A stretch of DNA of 42,879 nt from an uncultured Oxalobacteraceae bacterium. GTDB taxonomy: Bacteria; Pseudomonadota; Gammaproteobacteria; Burkholderiales; Burkholderiaceae_D. How positions within the stretch are numbered: position 1 is the first letter of the stretch; every line of letters starts with the position of its first letter. Location: contig CAIWPG010000017.1 of assembly GCA_903914535.1 (NCBI GenBank), positions 1-42,879 of the forward strand, written 5' to 3'. A model generated the notes under the pieces. That model saw only the letters and a list, made by a program, of their open reading frames with translations. It was not told where the DNA came from and ran no database searches. A program made the position numbers and the translations under genes. Positions 29,350 to 38,091 of this stretch are shown here, in pieces.

Positions 29350-29851
29350 TAGTAAACCCGACACCAGCGCCGGCAATATCGCCCCGGCAACCGGAAAAAC
29401 AAGTCAGCATAAGCTCAGCCTGACCATCCAGTTTCCCGATAAGCGACTGAAGGAGCAACTGCCCCGCAAGCTGCTTAAAAATGCCGTACAGGCAGCGCTG
29501 TTTGCACCTGCCAGCCTGACCCTGCGCTTTGTGAATGCCGATGAAGGAAAAACGCTGAACCGCGACTATCGCGGCAAAGACTACGCCACCAATGTACTCA
29601 CCTTCGCCTATACCGAAGACAGCGAAGCTGAAACCACAGAAGCCGATATTATTTTATGTACCGATGTGCTGCTGCAAGAAGCAGAACAACAACAAAAATC
29701 CCTGACCGGCCACACCCTGCACCTGATCGTACACGGCGTATTACACGCACAGGGTTACGACCATGAAGAGGAAGAAGAAGCTGCAGAAATGGAAGGACTG
29801 GAAACAGAAATACTAGCCACACTGGGCATTGCTAATCCCTACGCTGAATAA
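29339..29851 (+). CDS. ybeY: Endoribonuclease YbeY (rRNA maturation factor)
   Basis: A 170-residue metal-dependent RNase for 16S rRNA 3'-end processing and ribosome quality control. The zinc site H-x3-H-x5-H is intact: [11 protein letters not shown] with His132, 136 and 142. [18 protein letters not shown] is the other family hallmark. An N-terminal extension of about 25 Ser/Thr/Ala-rich residues is unusual but not rare. The ATG at 29339 lies inside phoH. In most gammaproteobacteria corC and lnt follow directly; here two minus-strand genes intervene. Confidence 0.94.
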   Translation: MPDNSKPDTSAGNIAPATGKTSQHKLSLTIQFPDKRLKEQLPRKLLKNAVQAALFAPASLTLRFVNADEGKTLNRDYRGKDYATNVLTFAYTEDSEAETTEADIILCTDVLLQEAEQQQKSLTGHTLHLIVHGVLHAQGYDHEEEEEAAEMEGLETEILATLGIANPYAE

Positions 29852-29871
29852 GGTACCCGCTGCATACAGCA

Positions 29872-29911
29872 GCACCGCATGCAGCTCACCTCACGGAACA
29901 GTATGCGGTGC
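29872..29911. terminator. Hairpin at the ybeY / solute-binding-protein convergence
   Basis: Perfect 9-base arms GCACCGCAT (29872-29880) and ATGCGGTGC (29903-29911), the right one inside the last codons of the minus-strand gene. There is no T run on either side, so the termination role is uncertain. Confidence 0.3.
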
Positions 29912-31807
29912 GACTTCAAGGTAACGCCAGGCAGTAAATTCCACCGGATGCCTTTTGTAATTTTTTAGCCAGGGATGCCACACATCGGCAGATAAGGGAT
30001 GTACCAGCAACACCCACGGATTGTATCCGTGTATCAACTGTTCCATAGCATGATAATGCCGTTGTCGTTCCGGCGAATCCGCCAGCAGGCGTGACTCTTC
30101 ATACAGCGCATTGTAAGCAGGTAAATTAAAATGCGCATAGTTAGGGCCGCCGCTATTCGGCCCGTAAAGCAACTGAAAAAAATTATCGCCATCCGGATAA
30201 TCCGCCACCCAATTCGCTTCCGCCATCTGCACTTTTCCCAGACGTGCCGCTTTCAGCATATCGTTTTTCGTTTCAGACTTAAACGTCACCTGAATGCCGA
30301 CAGATTTCAGACTGTTACGCCAGACTTCATCCCGCAAACGACCGGCAGCAGAAGCCAGCGTATGCATCACCAGTTGCAGCGCTTGTCCGTCCGGCATAGT
30401 CCGATAACCATCGTGCATCACATAACCGAATTTATCCAGCAAGGCATTCGCCAGCGGCACATTAAACTGCACAGGGCTACGGTAATCCGGGTCATAGCCC
30501 AACACATCGGGCGGCAGCGGTGACTGAGCAGGCAGCGCCAGACCCTGCTCCTGCAAACGAATGTCCTCACCCCTGTCGTAACTCAGTGCAATGGCACGGC
30601 GTAAAGCGATCTTATCGGGACTATAACCGCCCACAACCGGATCGTTCATATTCATCCACAGGTAATACGTTTGCATAGGAGAAAACAACGCCAGCTGCAT
30701 ACCCTTCCTGGTAAATTCAGGCTTAAGCTGCCGCTTACCCTGCTGGCCCGAAGTCAGCAACATCCCCGACAAGGAAGGCGGAACTTGTTCCAGATAATCC
30801 ACATCGCCCCGCATCAGGCCCAGCACGCGAGACTGTAACTCTTCAACAATGGTGACCTCCACTCTGTCAACCAGTGGCAATTTCTTACCCTGCAAATGCG
30901 CCGCCAGCGCCAGATCACCCGGAGACGCCGCCTGCTTATTAACACCAAGCACGCTGGAAAATCGCCCGTGGTAAGCCGGATTCGCCAGCAACTCCATTTT
31001 AAAACTACGCTGCCATTGCCCCATTCTGAACGGCCCGGTACCCACCGGGTGATTACCCGATTCACCCGGATACGCCTCCACCACTTCCCGCGCCACCGCC
31101 GATGTAGCGGGCATAGCTAATTGAAATAAAAAATTCGGGTCAGCCTGCTTTAAACGCAACTGCAAGGTATACCTGTCCAGCGCAACAATACCCGCTACCG
31201 GCAAATCGGCACGCCAGGAAGAACGAAGCGAATGGGTCGGCGGCGCAAACTGCAAGGCTTCAGTACCGACCAATTTATCTGCTACCAAAAACCGCCAGGG
31301 CGAAGCCAGCGCCGGGTCCAGCAAACGCGTCAGACTGTACACATAATCCTGCGCCGTCAATTCACGACGCTGTCCATGGAATGCCGGGTCCGGCGCAAAA
31401 TAAATACCCGGTTTAATCTTCATCACATAACGCCGCCCCTCCTCACTGATTTCCGGCATAGCAAGCAACGTATTGGCCTGTAGCCGCACCGGACGCGCCA
31501 GGTAATCATAGCGCAGCATAGAATCAAACAGATTTTCGATAATACTCAATGATTGCAGATCCGTTGCCAATGCCGGGTCCAGTGCCGCCTCGGCACCCAC
31601 CAGCAGCACCCGCAAGGCAGAAGACGGCGCTTTAACGGCAACTGCTGAACCTGAAATAACGGAAGAAGAAGAAGGGAGGGAGGAAGAACTGCCGGGGTTT
31701 GCTCCAAAAGAAACATCAGCAACCAGGCAGCCAAACAACAGCAAAAAAAAGACAGAAAAATACACTCTTTTTACACTAAACACAGCAAAAATGCGCCACC
31801 GGCTCAT
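29891..31807 (-). CDS. ABC transporter substrate-binding protein, peptide/oligopeptide type (SBP_bac_5)
   Basis: A 638-residue exported solute-binding protein of the OppA/DppA class. The N-terminus has a long basic and hydrophobic signal (VKRVYFSVFFLLLFGCLVADVSFG); LLFGC could be a lipobox, though Phe before Gly-Cys is atypical. Family features are VGTGPFRMGQWQRSFKMELLANPAY, LMRGDVDYLEQVPPSL, LRRAIALSYDRGEDI and VQMAEANWVADYPDGDNFFQLLYGPNSGGPN. It should bind a peptide or related ligand in the periplasm; no permease or ATPase gene is present here. Its ATG overlaps the stop of the upstream M14 gene (ATGA), so the two are coupled. Confidence 0.9.
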   Translation of the reverse strand: MSRWRIFAVFSVKRVYFSVFFLLLFGCLVADVSFGANPGSSSSLPSSSSVISGSAVAVKAPSSALRVLLVGAEAALDPALATDLQSLSIIENLFDSMLRYDYLARPVRLQANTLLAMPEISEEGRRYVMKIKPGIYFAPDPAFHGQRRELTAQDYVYSLTRLLDPALASPWRFLVADKLVGTEALQFAPPTHSLRSSWRADLPVAGIVALDRYTLQLRLKQADPNFLFQLAMPATSAVAREVVEAYPGESGNHPVGTGPFRMGQWQRSFKMELLANPAYHGRFSSVLGVNKQAASPGDLALAAHLQGKKLPLVDRVEVTIVEELQSRVLGLMRGDVDYLEQVPPSLSGMLLTSGQQGKRQLKPEFTRKGMQLALFSPMQTYYLWMNMNDPVVGGYSPDKIALRRAIALSYDRGEDIRLQEQGLALPAQSPLPPDVLGYDPDYRSPVQFNVPLANALLDKFGYVMHDGYRTMPDGQALQLVMHTLASAAGRLRDEVWRNSLKSVGIQVTFKSETKNDMLKAARLGKVQMAEANWVADYPDGDNFFQLLYGPNSGGPNYAHFNLPAYNALYEESRLLADSPERQRHYHAMEQLIHGYNPWVLLVHPLSADVWHPWLKNYKRHPVEFTAWRYLEVAPHTVP

Positions 31808-32742
31808 AAGAAACGGGTATGCGCTTTAGCCAGATAAAACCACTCGCCGCCGGCAAGCGCATGCGAATCAGGGAGCAACACATAACCATCCGATTCAGCA
31901 ACAACCTGACTGCCATCATGCCGGATCGCCACAATATCACCTTCCACAACAGCATCAAAATTAGACCAGCTACGGCTCAGGCTATCGTCCTCGTGTAGTT
32001 TCTCAACCACATTAATTAAACGGATCGCCACCACATCGCTGACCCGTTGCGGCTTATCGCCGCCCAGCATATCCAAAAAGCGTAAGGTATTTAACATTGC
32101 CTGATACGCGACTTCCTGAGCTTGCGCATCACGGTGCTGTCCGCACTCCACCGTCAGCCCATAGCCCCCGACCGAACGCATGTATTCTGCCGTACCAATC
32201 GCAAATTGCGCATTTTCACCACGGGCATGCGCACTCAGCCAGCCATCCACCAGACGCCGCACCCCCAGACGCAATGCCAGTGCCTGTTCTTTTTCTGCAT
32301 ACTGAAAGGCTTCCAGCGGGCCACGATTGTTTTCCGGGCCAACCATCACAAAAGGATCACCCGGCTCATCAAAAGAATGCAAATCCAACAATACATCATG
32401 CTGCGCCAGTAAGGGACACAACCAATTAGCAACATAATCCTCAAACTGCCCCGGCTTTAAGGTCGGCATCAGTTTACGATTTAAATTACGCTCACCGGTA
32501 TGCTCACCACGCTGATACGCCAGCGGATTAGTTACCGGCACAAAAGTAACCATACCCGACTTAATCTGTAGCTGACCAGACTCAATCTCACTGATCATCC
32601 GCAAAATAGCGTGGGTACCACACACTTCATCACCATGCACTGCACCGGTAAAAATAACAGCAGCCCCATGCAACGGCGCGGTATAAGTGACATTCTTAAA
32701 ATGATATGGCAATACAGCAGCGGTTTCTGTTAAATCCGACAT
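31804..32742 (-). CDS. Succinylglutamate desuccinylase/aspartoacylase-family (M14) hydrolase
   Basis: A 312-residue zinc-dependent deacylase of the AstE/AspA type. Zinc ligands: His36 and Glu39 in GAVHGDEVCG and His122 in LLDLHSFD; GERNLNR (about 83-89) binds substrate carboxylate; the catalytic Glu is probably Glu199 in LTVECGQH. It is likely to remove an acyl group from an N-acyl amino acid or peptide in the cytoplasm. Coupled by ATGA overlap to the substrate-binding protein gene, which suggests that the imported ligand is its substrate or precursor. Divergent from corC. Confidence 0.9.
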   Translation of the reverse strand: MSDLTETAAVLPYHFKNVTYTAPLHGAAVIFTGAVHGDEVCGTHAILRMISEIESGQLQIKSGMVTFVPVTNPLAYQRGEHTGERNLNRKLMPTLKPGQFEDYVANWLCPLLAQHDVLLDLHSFDEPGDPFVMVGPENNRGPLEAFQYAEKEQALALRLGVRRLVDGWLSAHARGENAQFAIGTAEYMRSVGGYGLTVECGQHRDAQAQEVAYQAMLNTLRFLDMLGGDKPQRVSDVVAIRLINVVEKLHEDDSLSRSWSNFDAVVEGDIVAIRHDGSQVVAESDGYVLLPDSHALAGGEWFYLAKAHTRFL

Positions 32743-32904
32743 GGCAACCTGATGAAATAATTATCCTTACGCTGATTCTAAGTCAAAAATAGCAAAAAGA
32801 ACACCATATTATCTTCGTATAATTAATCTTGTTGTCGAGATCTTTGGGAGTCTGGGCACATTTAATGTATCCTATAGCATTAAAATTACGGCGTTCCGCC
32901 CACT

Positions 32905-33813
32905 ATGCAAGAACATTCTAGTAACGTCAGAAAATCTGACGCCAAAATCAGACCATCTGACGTTAAAACTCACCGGTCGTTATTTGAACGACTCACTGCC
33001 CTCATTTCTCCTGAACCTGAAAATCGCCACGAGCTGCTCGAAGTGCTGCAAGACGCGCACGAACGCAATTTAATCGATGCCGACGCACTGTCGATGATAG
33101 AAGGCGTCTTTCAGGTATCCGATTTATCCGCACGCGACATCATGGTGCCGCGTTCGCAAATGGATGTCATCGACATCGCCAAACCGCTGGAAGAATGGTT
33201 ACCACTGGTAATCAGCACCGCACACTCGCGCTTCCCGGCCATTGAAGGCAACCGCGATAACGTGGTCGGAGTACTGCTGGCTAAAGACTTATTACGCTAC
33301 TACGCCCAGGAAGAATTCGATGTACGCGATATGCTGCGTCCGGCAATTTTTATTCCCGAATCCAAACGACTGAATATATTGCTGCGCGATTTCCGGGCCA
33401 ACCGCAATCACATTGCGATGGTCGTAGACGAATACGGCGGTGTGGCAGGCCTGATCACCATTGAAGATGTACTGGAACAAATTGTCGGCGACATTGAAGA
33501 TGAATACGATTTTGATGAAGAAGAAGACAACATCCTGCCAATCGCGGCCAGCGCGGCCGGACAACGCTGGCGCGTCAAAGGACTGACCGAAATCAGCCAG
33601 TTCAACAATGTACTGGGTACCGAATTTTCAGATGCAGACGTAGACACCATAGGCGGACTGGTGGCTAACCACCTGGCTCGCGTTCCGCACAAAGGCGACA
33701 CATTCTCTATAGACCGGATCAGTTTTGAGGTACTGCGGGCAGATGCGCGACAAGTGCAGGTATTGCTCATTGAAAAGCCACTCAACTGGGCCATCGATGA
33801 TATCACCGGCTAA
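32905..33813 (+). CDS. corC: CorC/YbeX family CBS-domain protein
   Basis: A 302-residue cytoplasmic protein with a paired CBS domain (DIMVPRSQMDVIDI at about 73-86, then NHIAMVVDEYGGVAGLITIEDVLEQIVGDIEDEYD) and a C-terminal CorC_HlyC/transporter-associated domain (DTIGGLVANHLARVPHKGDTF). Linked to magnesium/cobalt efflux and to Lnt function. Start ATG at 32905 is acceptable although no clear ribosome-binding site is seen; the first 24 residues are polar and weakly repeated (RKSDAKIRPSDVKT). It overlaps lnt by 17 bases. Confidence 0.93.
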   Translation: MQEHSSNVRKSDAKIRPSDVKTHRSLFERLTALISPEPENRHELLEVLQDAHERNLIDADALSMIEGVFQVSDLSARDIMVPRSQMDVIDIAKPLEEWLPLVISTAHSRFPAIEGNRDNVVGVLLAKDLLRYYAQEEFDVRDMLRPAIFIPESKRLNILLRDFRANRNHIAMVVDEYGGVAGLITIEDVLEQIVGDIEDEYDFDEEEDNILPIAASAAGQRWRVKGLTEISQFNNVLGTEFSDADVDTIGGLVANHLARVPHKGDTFSIDRISFEVLRADARQVQVLLIEKPLNWAIDDITG

Positions 33814-35332
33814 GTACGCCGCAGGTAATAAAATTCCGGCCTTACTGGTCTTTCTGGCCGGAGGCTGCAATGCACTGGCCTTCGCACCTACTGGCTGGTG
33901 GCCACTGCAATTGCTTTGCCTGTCCCTGCTTTTTTACATACTGGCACACACCGCCGGCACCAAAAAAGTCATGTTATTTAGCTGGCTGTACGCCAGCTCC
34001 TGGCTTTTTTTCGGCGTCATCTGGCTAAGCGTCACCATGTACCGCTATGGCGACATGCCGGTCTGGTTATCCTTCGTGGCTCTTGCCCTGTTTGCTGCCA
34101 GTCTGGCGCTTATTCCTGCCCTGTTTATGGGATTCGCCGCCAGAGTACGCCACCACTTTTCTGCCACCGCCGTTGCGCTGGTATTGTTTCCTGCCTGCTG
34201 GAGTCTGGCCGAATGGGTGCGTGGATGGCTGTTTACCGGATTTCCGTGGCTGGTCTCCGGCTATGCCCACACTGCCAGCCCGCTGGCTGGCTACGCACCG
34301 CTGATCGGCGTATACGGTATAGGCTGGCTGGTAGCCGTACTGGCTGGCTGTGTGCTGGCATGGCGACGTACTCCGGCTTTGCTGGCTGTGGCTGTTTTCC
34401 TGCTGGGCAGCGGCCTGCAACTCATCCACTGGACAAGCCCGCACGGCGCACCACTCAGCGTTCGTCTGCTACAAGGCAACGTCGACCAGAAAATCAAATT
34501 TCAGCAAGAGCATTTAGTTGACTCGCTGCAATTTTACTACCACGCCATACGTGCAAAACCAGCCGACCTGATCATTACCCCGGAATCGGCACTGCCGCTG
34601 ACGATGGACAGCTTACCCGAATCGTATCTGGCTAATTTACAGGCATTTTCCAACGAAACCAACAGCTACGTCGCACTGGGCTTATTTGGTTACGATGGTA
34701 AAGACCGGTATGCCAACAGCCTGATAGGGCTTACTCCGGCCAGCGCTGCCAGAGAAGCGGCAAGCTACCGCTACGATAAACACCACCTGGTACCGTTTGG
34801 TGAATTTATGCCGTGGGGTTTCGCCTGGTTTTATCACTACATGCAAATCCCCATGGGCGATCTGGAGCGCGGAGCGCTGATTGCCCCGCCATTCACCGTC
34901 AGAGATCAGCAGGTTTTACCAACTATTTGCTATGAAGATGTCTTCGGTGAAGAAATCGCCGCCAGACTGGCAAACCGCTTCTTTATGCAAAAAGCCGTGC
35001 CCGGCATACTACTCAATGTCACTAATCTGGCCTGGTTTGGCGATTCATGGGCGCTGCCACAGCATCTGCAAATTGCACAAATGCGCACGCTGGAAACGGG
35101 CAGACCGATGTTGCGCGCCACCAATACCGGCACTACAGCCCTGATCAATGCTCAGGGGCAGGTTGAACAACGATTAGCAAGCTATACACGCGGCGAGCTG
35201 GATGTCATGGTGCAGGCTTATCAGGGGATAACGCCCTATATTGTGTGCGGTAACTGGCTCTGGCTGGGGCTCATGCTGTTATTCACCGTGATAACAGGAA
35301 TAAGCTCGTACCGGGCATCCGTCAAAAATTAA
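33797..35332 (+). CDS. lnt: Apolipoprotein N-acyltransferase
   Basis: A 511-residue inner-membrane enzyme that adds the third acyl chain to bacterial lipoproteins. The N-terminal half has six or more membrane segments; then a periplasmic nitrilase domain with the catalytic triad Glu263 (ITPESALPL), Lys328 (DKHHLVPFGEFMP) and Cys378 (PTICYEDVFGEE); a last membrane helix lies near the C-terminus (LWLGLMLLFTVITG). ATG 33797 (MISPAKYAAG) is chosen because the frame extending to 33725 lies inside corC without homology. Confidence 0.95.
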   Translation: MISPAKYAAGNKIPALLVFLAGGCNALAFAPTGWWPLQLLCLSLLFYILAHTAGTKKVMLFSWLYASSWLFFGVIWLSVTMYRYGDMPVWLSFVALALFAASLALIPALFMGFAARVRHHFSATAVALVLFPACWSLAEWVRGWLFTGFPWLVSGYAHTASPLAGYAPLIGVYGIGWLVAVLAGCVLAWRRTPALLAVAVFLLGSGLQLIHWTSPHGAPLSVRLLQGNVDQKIKFQQEHLVDSLQFYYHAIRAKPADLIITPESALPLTMDSLPESYLANLQAFSNETNSYVALGLFGYDGKDRYANSLIGLTPASAAREAASYRYDKHHLVPFGEFMPWGFAWFYHYMQIPMGDLERGALIAPPFTVRDQQVLPTICYEDVFGEEIAARLANRFFMQKAVPGILLNVTNLAWFGDSWALPQHLQIAQMRTLETGRPMLRATNTGTTALINAQGQVEQRLASYTRGELDVMVQAYQGITPYIVCGNWLWLGLMLLFTVITGISSYRASVKN

Positions 35333-35475
35333 CAAAACCCCCGGTTGATAAAAGTCAATTAAATCAACTATTATCAGGGATAACACGACGATACAAAAAT
35401 AGGCCTGTCGGATCAACGGCATGTTACGATAAAATCGGTCGTGCTTTGCACGATTAATTAAACAAACAGGACTCA

Positions 35476-35526
35476 CGCAAAATTACTCCGGCAGGATTAA
35501 GCTGCCAAAGCCATTTTGCATAAGCC
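35476..35526. repeat. Repeat element copy B, nested hairpin
   Basis: Outer arms GCAAAAT (35477-35483) and ATTTTGC (35513-35519), inner arms GGCAG (35490-35494) and CTGCC (35502-35506). It shares both ends with the element at 14561-14653. It lies 15 bases before the lipoprotein start, so it would be in that gene's leader or promoter. Confidence 0.4.
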
Positions 35527-35540
35527 CCGACCAAAAGGAA

Positions 35541-35894
35541 ATGACCTTGAACAAGTCCGGTAAGCTACTCATCCTAAGCGCAATACTCGTACTGTTATGC
35601 GGCTGTGAAGCCGCAGTCAGCCCGCACAAAGTCGCAACGTACCACATCAACGGCGACCCGAAAAGCGCCCTGTATCCGGTCAGCGTCAAAGAAATCAGTG
35701 AAGATGTCGTCATTCAGCTGCCAGAATCCGCACCGGCCTCCGATGTTTTTTCCGTGGATGAAGCAGGCAAACCCGTCGCCTTCAACTTCACACGGGATGG
35801 CAGCACCATCGTCGTCCCCGGCAAATTCGACCATCTGGTATTAAGCCGTCAGGGTGTCCCCACCATCGATATACTGCGCCAGCAAAGTCACTAA
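35541..35894 (+). CDS. Small lipoprotein with possible VirB9/CagX C-terminal-like domain
   Basis: Up to 117 residues. A lipoprotein signal (LLILSAILVLLCGC, lipobox LCGC with Cys22) leaves a mature part of about 95 residues. The stretch VVIQLPESAPASDVFSVDEAG followed by KPVAFNFTRDGSTIVVPGKFDHLVLS and PTIDI resembles by eye the C-terminal beta domain of VirB9/TrbG/CagX proteins; this is a weak, unverified resemblance. The ATG at 35541 stands only about one base after AAGGA; the TTG two codons later (35547) has ideal spacing, so translation may begin there. No other secretion or conjugation genes are visible. It lies 115 bases before the LapD-like gene. Confidence 0.7.
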   Translation: MTLNKSGKLLILSAILVLLCGCEAAVSPHKVATYHINGDPKSALYPVSVKEISEDVVIQLPESAPASDVFSVDEAGKPVAFNFTRDGSTIVVPGKFDHLVLSRQGVPTIDILRQQSH

Positions 35895-36009
35895 AGACAA
35901 AACCACAGGGTAAAGCCACAGAATCAGGCAGTTTGCCCGTTTTTATCCTGTTTAAAATTTAACCGGGGGGATAACACCAGCCCCCATTCGTTCCACAGAC
36001 CAGGCCGCC

Positions 36010-37956
36010 ATGACGCTGAGAAATCAACTATTCAGAGCAATATTTTTTGTATTTCTCGTGGTCTTCGGCGGGTTGCTCTACCTGTCTTTGCAATCCACCA
36101 AAAACTACCTGCAACAACAATTAGCCTCACATGCCCAGGATGCCGCCAGCTCGCTGGCATACCCGCTGGCAGACTCGCTCGCAAAAAAAGATAAAACACT
36201 GGCAGAAGTACAAGTGCTTGCCCTGTATGACAGGGGCTATTACCAACGGATACTGGTACTCTCGGCCGATGGCAAAAGTGTAGTGGACAAACAATCACCC
36301 GCCGCAATAGAAAACGTACCGCTCTGGTTTACCCGCTGTTTTCCGCTTGATACCCAACCCGGCGAAGCTTTTATCTCATCCGGCTGGCGGCAATTCGGCA
36401 AAGTCATTGTCGTCAGTCAGCCCACCATCGCCTACGAACATCTCTGGAACTCAGTCAAAAACATGAGCTACTGGATGTTTGCCATGCTGCTGCTGGCGCT
36501 GGGACTCACCCTGCTCTTACTGCATTACCTGCTCAAGCCTTTGCTGCAAATAGAAAATGCCGCACTCTCCATCTGTGAAAAACGTTTCGTACAAATTACC
36601 ACCCTGCCCGGCACGCGTGAACTAAAACGCGTGGTACTGGCCATGAATAATATGTCACGACGCGCACAAGAAAACCTGGATGCAGAAATCAACCGCGCCG
36701 AATCATTCCGCCGTCAGGCCTACGTCGATAGCGTCACCGGGCTGGACAACCGGCTCAGTTTTGATTTGCGTCTGGGGCACTTATTAGAAGAATCCGGCAA
36801 ATTCCAGCTGGCCACGCTGATGATACTGGAGCTGGACGGACTCAAAGAACTCAACAACCGCGCAGGTTACCTGCAAGGCGATCGTCTGCTCACCGATGTG
36901 GCACACAACGTCATACAAGTATTAGGAACGCGTGCCGTCATCTCCAGCCGTACCGGCGGTACCTCGTTTGCCTTCTTATGTCTGGACTTAAGCCATCAGG
37001 CCACCACCGACCTGACCAAAGAACTGCAACAACGCATCAATGAAGCCATCGCGCGCTGCAATGAGCAGGAACACATCGCCTTTAGCCTGGGCTGCGCCGT
37101 ATTCAGCCCTGCCGACTCACGCGTCAAACTCTTATCGCGTGCCGATATGGCGGTAGAAAAAGCCAGACAAGCCAGCCGTAACGGCGTTGCCATTATCCAG
37201 GAAGACGAAGCAGACAGTAACTCAACCGGCTCGCTGGGCTGGCGCAAACTGATTCAAAACGCGCTGACAGAACAACGCTGGGCACTGCTCATCCAACCGG
37301 TAGTGGTACTGCGCGACCGCTCCATCGAGCATCATGAAGTCATGAGCTGCCTGATCGACAATCAGGGTAACGCCATTGCAGCGGCTCAATTCTTACCAAT
37401 GGCATTACGACACAATCTCATGGTAGAGGTTGATCAGGCGCTTATCACCCTGATCATCGATTACCTGGGCAGCGCCACCCACAGACTCAACAGAATAGCC
37501 GTCAACGTCACCGCACACTCCATTACCAGCGCCCACTTTAGCAACTGGCTGGCCGGCAAATTAAAAGAAATGGGCAGCGCGGCAGAACGCCTGTCATTCG
37601 AAGTCAGCGAATTTGGCTGCACCAGAAACCTGGAAGCCACCCGCCAGTTTGCCACCATGCTGCGTCAGGCCGGTGCCAAATTTGGTATCGACCACTTTGG
37701 GCTGGAACCCGATTCATTAAAAGCATTGCGTTACCTGCCACCCGACTACATTAAACTCGACGGCAACCTGGTGCGTGAAGCAAACCACCTTAGCAGCAGT
37801 CGCGACCACCTCAAATCCATCGTACAACTGGCCAGCAGCCTGGAGATTCCGGTGATTGCCCAATGCGTAGAAACCGAAGCGATGGTGGCACTGTTATTAG
37901 AAGATAATATACAAAGCGGACAAGGTTACTATTTTGGAGCACCGGAACGATTGTAG
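36010..37956 (+). CDS. lapD: LapD-like cyclic-di-GMP receptor (degenerate GGDEF and EAL domains)
   Basis: A 648-residue inner-membrane signalling protein: membrane helix at about 9-28, periplasmic LapD/MoxY N-terminal domain (about 29-150), second helix (about 155-175, WMFAMLLLALGLTLLLLHYLL), HAMP linker, GGDEF-like domain and EAL-like domain. Both catalytic signatures are lost: the GGDEF motif reads GGTSF (316-320) and the EAL motif reads EVM (443-445), so it is expected to bind c-di-GMP rather than make or break it. In Pseudomonas, c-di-GMP-bound LapD sequesters the protease LapG, keeping a large adhesin on the surface. The next gene encodes a LapG homologue, which strongly supports the assignment. 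Confidence 0.9.
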   Translation: MTLRNQLFRAIFFVFLVVFGGLLYLSLQSTKNYLQQQLASHAQDAASSLAYPLADSLAKKDKTLAEVQVLALYDRGYYQRILVLSADGKSVVDKQSPAAIENVPLWFTRCFPLDTQPGEAFISSGWRQFGKVIVVSQPTIAYEHLWNSVKNMSYWMFAMLLLALGLTLLLLHYLLKPLLQIENAALSICEKRFVQITTLPGTRELKRVVLAMNNMSRRAQENLDAEINRAESFRRQAYVDSVTGLDNRLSFDLRLGHLLEESGKFQLATLMILELDGLKELNNRAGYLQGDRLLTDVAHNVIQVLGTRAVISSRTGGTSFAFLCLDLSHQATTDLTKELQQRINEAIARCNEQEHIAFSLGCAVFSPADSRVKLLSRADMAVEKARQASRNGVAIIQEDEADSNSTGSLGWRKLIQNALTEQRWALLIQPVVVLRDRSIEHHEVMSCLIDNQGNAIAAAQFLPMALRHNLMVEVDQALITLIIDYLGSATHRLNRIAVNVTAHSITSAHFSNWLAGKLKEMGSAAERLSFEVSEFGCTRNLEATRQFATMLRQAGAKFGIDHFGLEPDSLKALRYLPPDYIKLDGNLVREANHLSSSRDHLKSIVQLASSLEIPVIAQCVETEAMVALLLEDNIQSGQGYYFGAPERL

Positions 37957-38007
37957 AAATAATTACAAAAAACGATTGCAAAACTAAGTGTAAGAACGCC
38001 GGTAAAA

Positions 38008-38044
38008 AATAGCCGGGGCCGCCATAACAGCAAACCCGGCTATT
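38008..38044. terminator. Hairpin between lapD and lapG
   Basis: Perfect 10-base arms AATAGCCGGG and CCCGGCTATT with a 17-base loop; a second short GC stem followed by T5 (38049-38068) comes directly after. Together they look like a terminator or attenuator within the lapD-lapG pair, which would lower or uncouple lapG expression. Confidence 0.5.
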
Positions 38045-38091
38045 CTTCGGGCAGCACCGCCCCTTTTTAAGTGAGTAACGTTAACAACGAC

